A stretch of 64,000 nt of DNA, taken from Nocardia ninae NBRC 108245. Its GTDB lineage: Bacteria > Actinomycetota > Actinomycetes > Mycobacteriales > Mycobacteriaceae. Position numbers and translations under genes: made by a program. Under the pieces are notes generated by a model. It was not told the DNA's origin, did no database searches, and saw nothing but the letters and a program-made list of their open reading frames with translations. Below, in pieces: positions 53,637 through 62,851 of the stretch; the stretch's first letter is position 1, and every line of letters starts with the position of its first letter. The stretch is from contig NZ_BJXA01000020.1 in the NCBI RefSeq assembly GCF_007990755.1, positions 1 through 64,000 on the forward strand. Reading direction: 5' to 3'.

Positions 53637-54056
53637 GACCGAGGTTCTCCTGACATTGGTTTCGTCGACGGCGGCTTTACTGGCGGCGATGAACGCACGG
53701 CAGCGGCGCGTGCATACCGGGTGTGTACCCAACCACCCTAGATGTGCCCATTGAGCGGGGTGCGGGGAACCCTGTCTTTATTTGCCCCGCGAACGGCGCT
53801 CGAAACCCGCCTGCGGCCGGGGTTCTCCGGACCCGTGGCGCACCGTCAGCTGGGTCACATTCCCAATGTTGTTGCGTGGGGCTATGCGAGGCGCATGCTC
53901 GGCGGGGTCTACCATCCTCTGTAGTAGTAGCCGCGCCGCACGGCTGAAGAGGCGCCGAGGCGGGCGAAGGTCCAGCTCTCGCGCATCCAGCTCAGCGGGA
54001 CCGAGCGTGCTGCTTGGTCCATGCCGGATGCGATGCACAGCGTGCGAGGAGAAACA
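53637..54056. other. Divergent promoter region between tkt and ctaB
   Basis: 420 bp with no convincing gene. A TACCAT hexamer near 53911 could serve ctaB, with a leader of roughly 130 nt; the tkt promoter was not located with confidence. Open frames in the region lack homology and ribosome sites. Confidence 0.55.
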
Positions 54057-55043
54057 GTGCGGATTGGGCAACAGCCGGGTGGCAATGGCGCGCACGGCTC
54101 CGCTCCGACGGCGCTGGCGGACCGGTTCGCCGGGCCAGGGCTGCCGTCCCGACTACTGCGACGAGTGCTCGCGTATATCGCGCTCACCAAGCCGCGGGTC
54201 ATCGAATTGCTGCTCGTCGCGACGATTCCGACGATGCTGCTCGCCGATCGGGGCCACATCGACCTCCGCCTCATCGTGGTCACCCTTTTCGGTGGCTGGA
54301 TGGGCGCGGCCAGCGCGAACACGCTGAACTGTGTCGCCGACGCCGATATCGACAAGGTGATGAAGCGGACCGCGAAGCGCCCGCTGGCCAGGGAGGCGGT
54401 GCCGACCTCGCACGCCTTCGTGTTCGGTGTGGTGCTCGGCCTCGGCTCGTTCGCCTGGCTGTGGTGGCAGGCGAACCTGCTCAGCGGTGTCCTGGTGGTC
54501 GCGACGATCCTGTTCTACGTCTTCGTCTACACCCTCGGTCTCAAGCGCCGCACCTCGCAGAACGTGGTGTGGGGCGGTGCCGCGGGCTGCATGCCCGCCC
54601 TGGTCGGCTGGTCCGCGGTGACCGGCGGCATCGGCTGGCCCGCCGTTGTGCTGTTCGCTGTCATCTTCTTCTGGACGCCGCCGCACACCTGGGCGCTGGC
54701 CATGCGCTACAAGGAGGACTACCGCGCGGCGGGCGTGCCGATGCTGCCCGTGGTGGCCACCGAGCAGGTGGTGACCAAGCAGATCGTCATCTACACCTGG
54801 CTCACCGTGCTCGCCACCTTGGCGCTGGTCCCCGCGACCGGCGTGGTCTACGCGGCCGTGGCGCTGGTGGCCGGAGCGTGGTTCCTGCTCATGGCGCACC
54901 AGCTGTACTCCGGCGTGCGGCGCGGCGAATCGGTGAAGCCGCTGCGACTGTTCCTGCAGTCGAACAACTATCTCGCCGTGGTGTTCTGCGGGCTCGCGGT
55001 CGATTCCGTGCTCGGCTGGGACACCGTCGGCAGCTTCCTCTGA
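54057..55043 (+). CDS. ctaB: Protoheme IX farnesyltransferase (heme O synthase)
   Basis: Adds the farnesyl chain to haem B for cytochrome aa3 assembly. The 328-residue UbiA-family membrane protein has about eight to nine helices, the first prenyl-diphosphate motif [21 protein letters not shown], the second polar motif around [17 protein letters not shown], and the conserved [19 protein letters not shown] then [13 protein letters not shown] 54057 (VRIGQQPGG) was chosen because AGGAGA lies 4 nt before it; ATG 54021 is possible. Divergence from tkt matches Rv1449c-Rv1451. Confidence 0.94.
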   Translation: MRIGQQPGGNGAHGSAPTALADRFAGPGLPSRLLRRVLAYIALTKPRVIELLLVATIPTMLLADRGHIDLRLIVVTLFGGWMGAASANTLNCVADADIDKVMKRTAKRPLAREAVPTSHAFVFGVVLGLGSFAWLWWQANLLSGVLVVATILFYVFVYTLGLKRRTSQNVVWGGAAGCMPALVGWSAVTGGIGWPAVVLFAVIFFWTPPHTWALAMRYKEDYRAAGVPMLPVVATEQVVTKQIVIYTWLTVLATLALVPATGVVYAAVALVAGAWFLLMAHQLYSGVRRGESVKPLRLFLQSNNYLAVVFCGLAVDSVLGWDTVGSFL

Positions 55044-55050
55044 TCCACCT

Positions 55051-56472
55051 TCAGTCGCGGCGGGCCAGGTAACCATCGGGCCGGATCTCGACCCGGGTGC
55101 CGTCGACCGCGTGGTACGCGGCGAAGGCATGGCCTTCCACATCGATGACGTGCCGTCCGGCCGCCGTGGTGCCGGGCCGGACGACCGCGTAGGCCTCGGT
55201 GCCGGTGGGGAGTTCGCCGGTCTCGCCGAAGCACAGCAGCGTCGAGTGCGGGCCGCGGAACAGGTCGAACAGGCGAATCGGGTTGCCCGCCATGTCCTTC
55301 AGCGGAGCGTCGGGGGCGCGGTCACCCGCGACGAGTGGACCGAGGTCGGCCGCGTCGCGGTAGCTGATGTCCAACTGCTGGGTTTCGGGACCGCGCCGCA
55401 TCGCGTCCTCGGCACCGTCGACCAGCTTGTCGAGCAGCGCGGAGCTGATACCGAGCACGCGGGCGGCGACCGTCCTGCGCTCGGATTCATAACTGTCCAG
55501 CAGTGATTCGTCACCGTGCATGGCCGCGGCCAGCTTCCAGCCGAGGTTGTAAGCGTCCTGGATGCCGGTGTTCATGCCCTGACCGCCGGTCGGCGGATGA
55601 ACGTGCGCGGCGTCACCGGCGAGGAAGACGCGCCCGTCCCGGAACCGTTCGGCCAGGCGGATATTCGGCCGCCACACCGTCACCCAGGTCAGCTCGGACA
55701 ACGTGATGTCGGTGCGGCCGGAGTAGCGGTCGACGTACTCCTGCAGTACCGCGAGGGTCGGCTCGGCCTCGTCGGTCAGCGGCGCGGCGAACTGGAAGTG
55801 GCGCCCACCGGGCAAGGGGGACAGGGCGATCCCCTCCATCGGCCGGTCGGCACCGGCGAACCAGTAGCCGAAGGCATGGTCGAGGGCGTCGGCCCGGACA
55901 TCGCCGAGCAGCATCCGCAGCGACTCGTCGGTGCTGCCCTCGAACGCGATACCGAGCGTCTTGCGTACCGTGCTGCGGCCTCCGTCGGCGCCGATCAGAT
56001 AGGCGGCGCGCACGGTCTCGTCGGTATCGCCGCACCGCAGGATCGCGGTAACGCCGGTCGGGTCCTGGGCGAACGTCCGCAGCGTCGTGCCGAGTTCGAC
56101 GCGAACACCGAAGTCCGCGAGCCGATCACGCAGGATCGCCTCGGTCCCGGCCTGCCCGAGCACCCAGCCATTCGGGTAGGGGACCGCGGGTGTCGGCTCG
56201 ATCGGGTCCCACATCCGGTGCTCGCCGACGAACTCGCCACCGAGGTAGGCCAGCATGACCGGCCCGGTCGCGCCCGCCGCCAGCACCGCGTCGAGCACGC
56301 CGAGATCGTCGAACACCTCGAGGGTGCGGGGTTGGATGCCGTCACCGCGGGATCCCGCGAAGAACTCGGTGGCCTGGTCGATGATTCGCACCGGAATGTT
56401 CCGGCGGGCCAGCTCGAGGGCGAGGGTCAGGCCGGTGGGTCCGGCGCCTGCGATGAGTACCTGCTCGTGCAC
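55051..56472 (-). CDS. FAD-dependent aromatic-type monooxygenase
   Basis: A 473-residue group A flavin monooxygenase. FAD motifs are IAGAGPTGLTLALELARR at the N-terminus, LIGADGGRSTVRKTLG (DG motif) and FLAGDAAHVHPPTGGQGMNTG (GD motif). The C-terminal 100 residues form the thioredoxin-like domain of the polyketide and phenol hydroxylase branch. Length and layout resemble rifampicin monooxygenase Rox, but the FAD-proximal residues and substrate region differ from my recollection of Rox, so the substrate is left open. GTG 56472 has AGGAGA upstream. It is divergent from a TetR gene across two palindromes and is probably repressed by it. Confidence 0.85.
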   Translation of the reverse strand: MHEQVLIAGAGPTGLTLALELARRNIPVRIIDQATEFFAGSRGDGIQPRTLEVFDDLGVLDAVLAAGATGPVMLAYLGGEFVGEHRMWDPIEPTPAVPYPNGWVLGQAGTEAILRDRLADFGVRVELGTTLRTFAQDPTGVTAILRCGDTDETVRAAYLIGADGGRSTVRKTLGIAFEGSTDESLRMLLGDVRADALDHAFGYWFAGADRPMEGIALSPLPGGRHFQFAAPLTDEAEPTLAVLQEYVDRYSGRTDITLSELTWVTVWRPNIRLAERFRDGRVFLAGDAAHVHPPTGGQGMNTGIQDAYNLGWKLAAAMHGDESLLDSYESERRTVAARVLGISSALLDKLVDGAEDAMRRGPETQQLDISYRDAADLGPLVAGDRAPDAPLKDMAGNPIRLFDLFRGPHSTLLCFGETGELPTGTEAYAVVRPGTTAAGRHVIDVEGHAFAAYHAVDGTRVEIRPDGYLARRD

Positions 56473-56482
56473 GTTCTTCTCC

Positions 56483-56496
56483 TGAATTAAGATTCA
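56483..56496. promoter_or_regulatory. Second palindrome in the monooxygenase-TetR spacer
   Basis: TGAATTAAGATTCA: perfect 5-bp arms around TAAG, 3 bp from the main operator. It may be an additional half-strength TetR site or a promoter element. Confidence 0.4.
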
Positions 56497-56499
56497 ATG

Positions 56500-56516
56500 A
56501 ATACTGATTCAGTATT
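56500..56516. promoter_or_regulatory. Probable TetR operator
   Basis: AATACTGATTCAGTATT: perfect 8-bp arms with a single central base, in the 81-bp spacer between the monooxygenase start (56472) and the TetR start (56554). Size and symmetry are those of a TetR-dimer site. Confidence 0.7.
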
Positions 56517-56553
56517 AGAGTTGGTACCTTGCCTGTCAAGGAGGTGGGTGCGG

Positions 56554-57156
56554 GTGTCGATGAGTCGCAAAGAGAAGTCGGCCGAAACCGAGCACGCGCT
56601 GAAGGCGGCTGCGCTGCGCCTATTCGCCGAGCGCGGTTACCTGAACACGAAGATCGTCGACATCACGACGGCGGCGGGTCGCGCGGCCGGGTCGTTCTAC
56701 AACCATTTCGCGGGTAAGGAAGAGCTACTCCAGGCGCTGCTGGACGACGTGGCGGCGGCCGGCGACGTGACGGCGGAGGGGCCGGACCACAACCCGGACT
56801 TCACCGATCCCGCGGCGATCCGCTTCCACGTGGAGCAGTACTGGATCTCGGCGCGCCAGCACTGGGCCGTGTACCGATCCATCCAGCAGGCGGCGCTGGT
56901 CAACGACGAATTCGCCAGGCAGGCCGGGCAGTTCGCGATTCAGCAGCGCCGCGACATCGTCAACCATCTGGACGGTTTCGGTCCGGACGGGCCGACGCTG
57001 CCGAGCACGCCCGACGCCAGTCTGGCGATGATGTTCCAACTCGCCACCGGCATGGTGCAGGCGGTCGAGGAGGGCACGGTCGAGTTGACCGACAAGCAGG
57101 CAGTGGACGGCCTGACGCGCTTCATCTATCGCGGCCTGACCGGCCGCGATTACTGA
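56554..57156 (+). CDS. TetR family transcriptional regulator of the monooxygenase
   Basis: About 200 residues. The helix-turn-helix lies at the N-terminus (AETEHALKAAALRLFAERG then TAAGRAAGSFYNHFAGKEELL), followed by a helical ligand domain with several tryptophans and glutamines (YWISARQHWAVYRSIQQAAL). GTG 56554 was selected because AAGGAGG lies 9 nt upstream; GTG 56548 and ATG 56560 are less well spaced. It most likely represses the divergent monooxygenase and itself by binding the palindrome between them, with the monooxygenase substrate as inducer (inference). Confidence 0.88.
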   Translation: MSMSRKEKSAETEHALKAAALRLFAERGYLNTKIVDITTAAGRAAGSFYNHFAGKEELLQALLDDVAAAGDVTAEGPDHNPDFTDPAAIRFHVEQYWISARQHWAVYRSIQQAALVNDEFARQAGQFAIQQRRDIVNHLDGFGPDGPTLPSTPDASLAMMFQLATGMVQAVEEGTVELTDKQAVDGLTRFIYRGLTGRDY

Positions 57157-57162
57157 ACTGGT

Positions 57163-58134
57163 CTAGGAACCGGGCAGCAGGACGATGGAGCCGGTGGTCT
57201 TGCGTGCCTCGAGATCGCGGTGTGCCTGCTCGGCCTCGGCGAGCGGGTAGGTCGCGCCGATCCGGATCCGCAGCGTGCCGTTGTCGATGGCGTTGAGGAT
57301 GTCCGTTGCGCGCCAGAGCAGTTCGGCACGGTCGCGGGTGTAGTGGGCCAGCGTCGGGCGGGTGACGAACAGCGAACCCGAGCCGGCGAGGCGCTGAAGG
57401 TCGAACGGGGGAACCGCGCCGCTCGCGCCGCCGAAGAGTGCGAGCATGCCGCGGACTCGCAGCGACGCGAGGCTGGCCTCGAAGGTGGCCGCGCCGACAC
57501 CGTCGTACACCGCGGCCACGCCGACGCCATCCGTCAGTGCGCGCACCTGGTCGGCGAGGTCGTCGCCGTAACGCAGCACCTCGGCGGCGCCGGCCTCGCG
57601 GGACAGTTTCTCCTTGGCATCGGTGGACACCGTGGTGATCACTCGCGCGCCGCGGGCCGCGGCGAGCTGGGTCAGCACCAGGCCGACGCCGCCCGCGCCC
57701 GCGTGCACCAGCACCGACTCGCCCGGCTGCGGGGTGTAGATCGATTCGAGCAGATAGTGCGCGGTCATGCCCTGGAGCAACGCCGAGGCGGCCACCTTCG
57801 GGTCGACCTCGCCGGGCACTTTGACGGCCACCGCGGCGTTCACCGCGACCCGCTCGGCATAGCTGCCGGGTCCGGCCGCCCAGGCGACGCGGTCGCCGAC
57901 GGCGAACTCGGTGACGTTCGCGCCGACCTCGGCGACCACACCGGAACCCTCGGCGCCGGGAACGTAGGGCACGTCCTGCGGATAGCGGCCGGTGCGGATG
58001 TAGGTGTCGATGAAGTTGATGCCGATGGCCTGGATGTCGACCAACAGCTGATCGGGACCGAGCTGCGGGTCCGGCACCTCGACGTACTCCAGGACTTCGG
58101 GACCACCGTGTTCGGACACCTGAATCGCACGCAT
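57163..58134 (-). CDS. qor: NADPH:quinone oxidoreductase (zinc-free MDR)
   Basis: A 323-residue medium-chain reductase of the QOR type. Substrate domain: MRAIQVSEHGGPEVLEYVEVP, GINFIDTYIRTGRYP, VPGAEGSGVVAEVG. NADP-binding fold: VLVHAGAGGVGLVLTQLAAARGARVITT. Zinc ligands of alcohol dehydrogenases are absent. It reduces quinones or enones by one or two electrons. Its place after ctaB corresponds to Rv1454c. The convergent TetR gene ends 6 bp away. Confidence 0.92.
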   Translation of the reverse strand: MRAIQVSEHGGPEVLEYVEVPDPQLGPDQLLVDIQAIGINFIDTYIRTGRYPQDVPYVPGAEGSGVVAEVGANVTEFAVGDRVAWAAGPGSYAERVAVNAAVAVKVPGEVDPKVAASALLQGMTAHYLLESIYTPQPGESVLVHAGAGGVGLVLTQLAAARGARVITTVSTDAKEKLSREAGAAEVLRYGDDLADQVRALTDGVGVAAVYDGVGAATFEASLASLRVRGMLALFGGASGAVPPFDLQRLAGSGSLFVTRPTLAHYTRDRAELLWRATDILNAIDNGTLRIRIGATYPLAEAEQAHRDLEARKTTGSIVLLPGS

Positions 58135-58226
58135 GAGATCTGTTCTACACCTTCACGGTGGACGCGTCGGACCCGACGGTGGCGGACAAATCCGGCAGGG
58201 GGACTGGACCGTTTGCTACTGGCCGG

Positions 58227-58232
58227 TAAACT
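58227..58232 (+). promoter_or_regulatory. -10 hexamer of the gene at 58240 (leaderless)
   Basis: TAAACT, 7 nt upstream of ATG 58240. Confidence 0.45.
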
Positions 58233-58239
58233 CCGTGCC

Positions 58240-58590
58240 ATGAGTGCTGATGTCGCCACGGCCCCGGTGAAGTTGCCGGGTGCCCTCGTGGAGTCCGTCA
58301 AGGGTTTCGTCGCCGATCACGACGGCTCGGCCACGGCCGTGCTGCAGCCGCTCGGCCGCGCCGGTGTCCGGGTGACGCTGGTCGGTGCCGACGGCATCCT
58401 CGGCGACCGGGTCGTCACCGATATGGCCACCGCGAAGGAACTCGTCGCCACGATCGACGGTCTCACCGAGGCCGACGAGTGGGACCGGGAACTGACCTCG
58501 ATCGTCACCCCGCGCAAGTCGCACTGGGCCCAGATGGCCGGTTGGGTGGCCAAACAGAAGCGATTCCCCAAGGCGCGCAACGAGCACTGA
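58240..58590 (+). CDS. Conserved actinobacterial hypothetical protein
   Basis: A 116-residue soluble protein: MSADVATAPVKLPGALVESVK, then GSATAVLQPLGRAGVRVTLVG and DRVVTDMATAKELVATID, and a distinctive tail SIVTPRKSHWAQMAGWVAKQKRFP with a Trp-rich basic end. I recognise it as a common single-copy actinobacterial protein without known function. A much longer in-frame extension crosses qor and is rejected. It is followed after 3 bp by an exported binding-fold protein and is probably co-transcribed with it. Confidence 0.75.
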   Translation: MSADVATAPVKLPGALVESVKGFVADHDGSATAVLQPLGRAGVRVTLVGADGILGDRVVTDMATAKELVATIDGLTEADEWDRELTSIVTPRKSHWAQMAGWVAKQKRFPKARNEH

Positions 58591-58593
58591 GCA

Positions 58594-59388
58594 ATGCGCG
58601 TGACGCGGCTGTTCGGCCGCCTCGGTGCGGTACTGCTTGCCGCGTGCATAGTCCTTGTGGCCCCGGCGATTCCGGCGACCGCGCAGCAGAGCAACGCGCT
58701 GCGGGTGTGCACGCCCGGCGACTATCCGCCGTATTCGGTCGCCGAGGGTGCGGGCGAATACCGCGGTGTGGACATCGAACTGGCGCGCGGCTTCGCCGAG
58801 CTGCTCCGCAGGCCGATCCAGTTCGTCCCGGTCACCTGGGCGACGTTGAAGACGGATTTCGCTGAGCGCCAGTGCGATATCGCGGTCGGCGGCATCTCCG
58901 ACCAGCCCGCGCGCCGCGCCTTCGCCGACTTCTCGATCGTCTACGGCACCGACGGCAAGACGCCGATCACCCGCCGCGCCAGCGGTGCCGACTACTCGAC
59001 GATCGAGCAGATCAACCGGCCCGAGGTGCGGGTGATCGCGAATCGTGGTGGCACGAACGAGGAGTTCGCTCGCAAGAACTTCCCCGACGCCCAGCTGACC
59101 CTCTGGCCGGAGAATCTCACCATCTTCGACGAGGTCGAACAGGGCCGGGCCGACGTCTTCGTCACCGACGCTGTCGAGGGTCGTTACCGCGTCCGCCAGC
59201 ACCCGGGCCTCCAGGTTCTGCACCCGGACAAGCCGTTCGACTCCTTCGGCAAGGTGCTGCTGATCCGCAAGGACGACCCGGTGCTGGCCACGCTGCTCAA
59301 CGGGTACCTGACCACGCAGCTCGCCACCGGCACGGTGGACCGGCTGTTCGACCAGTGGATCGGACCCAACGCGACGGTTCCGGTCTAG
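58594..59388 (+). CDS. Exported solute-binding-fold protein, cyclohexadienyl dehydratase (PheC)-like
   Basis: A 264-residue secreted protein with a signal peptide (residues 1-30, cleaved near ATA-QQ) and a type II periplasmic binding fold (SBP_bac_3). Several stretches match the periplasmic cyclohexadienyl/arogenate dehydratase PheC as I recall it: VCTPGDYPPYS, VTWATLKTDFAERQCDIAVG then GISDQPARRAFADFSIVYG, GKTPITRR, NRGGTNEEFARKNFP and TDAVEGRYRVRQHPGLQVL then HPDKPFDSFGKVLLI. The acidic residue in TDAVEG sits where PheC has its catalytic Glu. No ABC permease is nearby, which favours an enzyme over a transport role. Confidence 0.8.
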   Translation: MRVTRLFGRLGAVLLAACIVLVAPAIPATAQQSNALRVCTPGDYPPYSVAEGAGEYRGVDIELARGFAELLRRPIQFVPVTWATLKTDFAERQCDIAVGGISDQPARRAFADFSIVYGTDGKTPITRRASGADYSTIEQINRPEVRVIANRGGTNEEFARKNFPDAQLTLWPENLTIFDEVEQGRADVFVTDAVEGRYRVRQHPGLQVLHPDKPFDSFGKVLLIRKDDPVLATLLNGYLTTQLATGTVDRLFDQWIGPNATVPV

Positions 59389-60212
59389 TCCGACGGCCTC
59401 GTGGTGGCAAGCCAGTCGAGGTAGCGGTCCATCCAGCTGTCGCAGGGCAGACCGCGCGGCTCCATCGCGAAACCGTGGCCACCTTGGGCGTAGACGTGCA
59501 GCTCCGCGGCGTGACCTGCGGATTGCCAGGCCTGGTAGCGGGCCAGATTCCCGGGCACGACGTTCTCGTCGGGGTCATCGCCGGCCAAGGCGAGGAACAG
59601 TGGGGGTGCGTCGGCCGGGACGGTGTATTCGTGCCAGGCGGGGGGATACAGCGCGGCGGCGTGATCGGGACGGCTCTGCCGGTCGTAATCTGTTGCGGCA
59701 CTGAAGGCTAGTTGCCCGCCCGCGGAGGAACCGAGGATGCCGACGTGCCGGGGATCGACCTGCCAGGTGGCGGCGCGCTCGCGGACGAACTGGACTGCTC
59801 GGCGTGCATCGATGGCCGCCGGGTAGGACTGCGACTCGATATCGCCCATGGTGTAGTCGGTGGCCCAGTGCCGGATGAAGTCTTCGTCGTTCGGCGCCGA
59901 GGGGAGCAGGCGGTAGCGCAGCACGAAGGCCGTGCAGCCCTGTGCCGCAAGGGCATCGGCGATGTCAGCGCCGGTCCCTCGGGTGAGCGTGATGAAACTG
60001 CCGCCGGGACAGACGATGACGGCGGTTCCGGTCGCGCGCGCCGGATCCGGCCGGTGGACGGTCAGTGCGGGTTCGGTGACATTGCGAATCAGCGTGACCG
60101 CCTTGCCGTCCTGCAAGCCGGGGACGGTGGTCACCTGGCCATACGGGGACGGCAGGCGTGGGCTCGAGTCCGGCCACAGCGGGATGATCTCTTCGGATGT
60201 CGTTCTGCTCAT
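59385..60212 (-). CDS. Alpha/beta hydrolase (BD-FAE / acetyl-esterase-like)
   Basis: A 275-residue cytosolic esterase-type hydrolase. The oxyanion loop is VIVCPGGSF, the nucleophile elbow is ILGSSAGGQLAFSAA (Ser163), the acid is probably in LALAGDDPDENV, and the His in YAQGGHGFAME. This matches the BD-FAE/acetyl-esterase group that removes acetyl or similar groups from small molecules or sugars. It is the third gene of a tetR - PEP-utilising enzyme - esterase operon with 12 bp to the preceding gene. Rifamycins carry a C25 acetyl ester, so action on a rifamycin is conceivable but untested. Its end overlaps the convergent PheC-like gene by 4 bp. Confidence 0.85.
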   Translation of the reverse strand: MSRTTSEEIIPLWPDSSPRLPSPYGQVTTVPGLQDGKAVTLIRNVTEPALTVHRPDPARATGTAVIVCPGGSFITLTRGTGADIADALAAQGCTAFVLRYRLLPSAPNDEDFIRHWATDYTMGDIESQSYPAAIDARRAVQFVRERAATWQVDPRHVGILGSSAGGQLAFSAATDYDRQSRPDHAAALYPPAWHEYTVPADAPPLFLALAGDDPDENVVPGNLARYQAWQSAGHAAELHVYAQGGHGFAMEPRGLPCDSWMDRYLDWLATTRPSD

Positions 60213-60224
60213 GTGGATTCCGTT

Positions 60225-62837
60225 TCAGCTGGTGGCCAGGGTGACCGTGCCTGCGTCTCCGTCGACGGTGACCGGTGCGCCGTCGGGCAGCCGTTCTGTG
60301 GCCACGCCGGTGCCCAGCACGGCGGGAATGTGGTACTCGCGGGCCACGATCGAGCTGTGGCTCAGCGGCCCGCCGACGTCGGTGACGACCGCGGAAGCCA
60401 GGGCGAACAGCGGTGTCCAGGCCGGTGTGGTGATTTTGGCGACCAGTACGTCGCCGGGGCGGAGGCGGCTGAAATCACCGGGGCCGTTGATGATTCGCGC
60501 GGGCGCCGTCACGCGGCCGGGACTGCCGGGCACGCCCTTGACCACCGCGCCGGAATCCTGGTCGGCGCCCGCGGGCAGCAGCTTCGAGAAGTCGAGGCCG
60601 AGGAGCTTCGTGCCGCCGCCGGCGGGTAGCGCATGCGGCGGGGTGACCATGCGCTGCGCCGCTGCGGTCGCCTTGCGCTCGGCCACTACGGCGCGTGAAT
60701 CCTGCACGGGGCGAGCGTTATCCAGTGCGTGCGCCGCGTCCTGTAGTTCGTCGAGGCGCAACCAGAAGACGTCCTCGTCCGTGCCGAGTGCGTCTGCGGT
60801 CACGAGGCGTCGACCGAGCTCGCGCAGCAGGCGACGCACGGTCGGCCAGCCGAGGCCGACATCCGCGAGGCCGTCCTCGCGCAACGGGCTCATGGTTTGC
60901 GCCCAGCGCAGCAAACGCAGTGTCAGCCAACGCCGTACGCCCGGCCGTCTCGCTTGGAGGGCGCGCATCGCCTGCTCCCGCTTCAGCTGTGCGTTGCGCT
61001 GACGGTCGTGCGGATCGTGTGCCGCTGGGGTGCCGAAGAATGCAAGCGTCTGCAGCAGCGGCGCTGGATCGTCGACGGGCAGTGGTGCGGCGAAGTCGAG
61101 GTCGTAGACGGTATCGCCGTAGGTCGACAGGTGTTCGGCGAACCGGCTCAGGAACTCGTGCCACGCCTGGTTCCCGCTACTTGCGTCCTTGTCGTGCAGA
61201 AGTGCGAGAAGGTCTGTGCCCGAGAGATTCTCGACTCGATCGGCGAGGCCCGGCTGCGTGTGGATCCAGCGAGTCAGTTCGTAGAGCGACTTTTCCGCTC
61301 GCAACGGCTTGCTGTCGAGCCCGAGCAAGAACGTCAACGCGGCCGGATCGTCGCGCCGCTTCAGCGTCTTGTACGCAGCCGAGAACAGGCCCTCGCTGAT
61401 GTATGTCGCGGGCAGCACACCCCCTTGCAAGGTGAGGTAGTAGCGCGCCGCCTCCTCGACGATCGCCCTGGCGGCTTCCAGCAACTCGGTGGCGGACGCC
61501 TGGGCCGGATTCAGCCCGTTCTTCTCCGCGGTGACCTCGGTATACCGTGTGTGTCCCGCTCGCCACCGCTGTGGCGCGGTGCGCAGCGCACGCGGCAAGG
61601 TCGACGCCAGAAATCGCGGCTGCGCCACCAACATTCGAGCGAGCATCCCCGGGGTGTAGGTGATGTCGTAGTAGCCATACCCGTTGATCACCACCAACGG
61701 ATTGTCGAAGTAGGGCAGCCCGAGGTCGTGATACCGGTCCTTGGTGGCCTTGCCGAACGCGGGCAGCCCCAGCGTGGCGAACAGCGGCGACAGCGGCTCC
61801 GGCAGCAGTTCCAGCACGCTGGCCCGCATGTACTTGCCCTTACGGTCGGGCAACTCCCATTCGGTCTGCGGCTCGACCGCGTCGGGCAGCACGGTGATCG
61901 GCCGTGCCTGCACGATGAACAGCTCGTCCGCGTGCACCGCCCACTCGAGGTCCATGGGCTGTCCGTACAGCTCCTCGATCCGCACGGCGAGCTCGGTCAG
62001 TTCGGCGGCTCGATCGGCTTCGAGCACCCGCGCGTTCCGTTGCTCCTCGGGTACCGCGACGTCCTCGGTGCCCGTTGCCGTGCGCACGGTCATCGAGCGC
62101 TTGTCGCTGATGTCCTCGCGCAGGATCTGCCCGTCGGACTTCGCGACGAGAAGTGTGTCGGGCGTGACGTTTCCGCTGACGATGGCCTCACCGAGACCCC
62201 AGGCCGCATTGATCATCACCCGGTCCCGCGCACCGGTCAGCGGGTCCGCGGTGAACAGCACACCGGCGGCGTCGGCGGGCACGAGCTCTTGTACGACCAC
62301 CGCCAAGCTCACGTCGTCGGACTCGATGCCTTGGCGGGCGCGATAATCGATGGCCCGCGCGGTCCACAGGGACGCCCAGCAGCGTTGCACCGCGGCCAAG
62401 ACCTGTTCGACGCCAAGGATATTGAGATAGGTGTCCTGTTGCCCGGCGAAGGACAACTCCGGCAGATCCTCCGCGGTGGCCGAGGAACGCACCGCTACCG
62501 CCACCTCGTCGCCGAGTTGGGCGTAGGCCATTCGGACGGCCGCCGTGATCTCTTCCGGCACAGGCTGTTCGGCGAACAGTCCGGCGATCTCCGCCGCCGC
62601 GGCTTCGATGGATGCGGGCCGATCCGGGTTTGCCGCGGCGACCGTCCGAAGAATCTTCTCGTGCAGATTCGCGCGATCGACGAAGTGCCGGTACGCGGCC
62701 GTGGTGACGTGAAACCCGGGTGGCACAGGGAGTTTCGCCGCGGCCATCCGGGCGAGTGAAGCGCCCTTACCGCCGGCCACCTCCAGTGTTGCCCTGGTGT
62801 CGTCCAGGTCGAGGACGAGCGGATTGCTTGTGGTCAT
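60225..62837 (-). CDS. PEP-utilising enzyme / rifampin phosphotransferase-like
   Basis: An 870-residue protein with the three-part layout of rifampin phosphotransferase (Rph) and PEP synthase. The N-terminal ATP-grasp part (1-310) has GGKGASLARM, VAVRSSATAEDLPELSFAGQ, DTYLNILG, WASLWTARAIDYR, FTADPLTG, GLGEAIVSGNVTPD and DLEWAVHADELFIVQARPI. The C-terminal swivelling domain has VPGSPGRVTAPARII and GGPLSHSSIVAREYHIPAV, in which the phosphorylated His is residue 827 (825 in Listeria Rph). The middle domain, which binds rifamycin in Rph, differs from the Listeria sequence, so the substrate is uncertain. The RAE-like palindrome upstream of the operon supports a rifamycin link. PEP-synthase-like activity is the alternative. 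Confidence 0.75.
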   Translation of the reverse strand: MTTSNPLVLDLDDTRATLEVAGGKGASLARMAAAKLPVPPGFHVTTAAYRHFVDRANLHEKILRTVAAANPDRPASIEAAAAEIAGLFAEQPVPEEITAAVRMAYAQLGDEVAVAVRSSATAEDLPELSFAGQQDTYLNILGVEQVLAAVQRCWASLWTARAIDYRARQGIESDDVSLAVVVQELVPADAAGVLFTADPLTGARDRVMINAAWGLGEAIVSGNVTPDTLLVAKSDGQILREDISDKRSMTVRTATGTEDVAVPEEQRNARVLEADRAAELTELAVRIEELYGQPMDLEWAVHADELFIVQARPITVLPDAVEPQTEWELPDRKGKYMRASVLELLPEPLSPLFATLGLPAFGKATKDRYHDLGLPYFDNPLVVINGYGYYDITYTPGMLARMLVAQPRFLASTLPRALRTAPQRWRAGHTRYTEVTAEKNGLNPAQASATELLEAARAIVEEAARYYLTLQGGVLPATYISEGLFSAAYKTLKRRDDPAALTFLLGLDSKPLRAEKSLYELTRWIHTQPGLADRVENLSGTDLLALLHDKDASSGNQAWHEFLSRFAEHLSTYGDTVYDLDFAAPLPVDDPAPLLQTLAFFGTPAAHDPHDRQRNAQLKREQAMRALQARRPGVRRWLTLRLLRWAQTMSPLREDGLADVGLGWPTVRRLLRELGRRLVTADALGTDEDVFWLRLDELQDAAHALDNARPVQDSRAVVAERKATAAAQRMVTPPHALPAGGGTKLLGLDFSKLLPAGADQDSGAVVKGVPGSPGRVTAPARIINGPGDFSRLRPGDVLVAKITTPAWTPLFALASAVVTDVGGPLSHSSIVAREYHIPAVLGTGVATERLPDGAPVTVDGDAGTVTLATS

Positions 62838-62851
62838 CAGATCTTTCCTTC

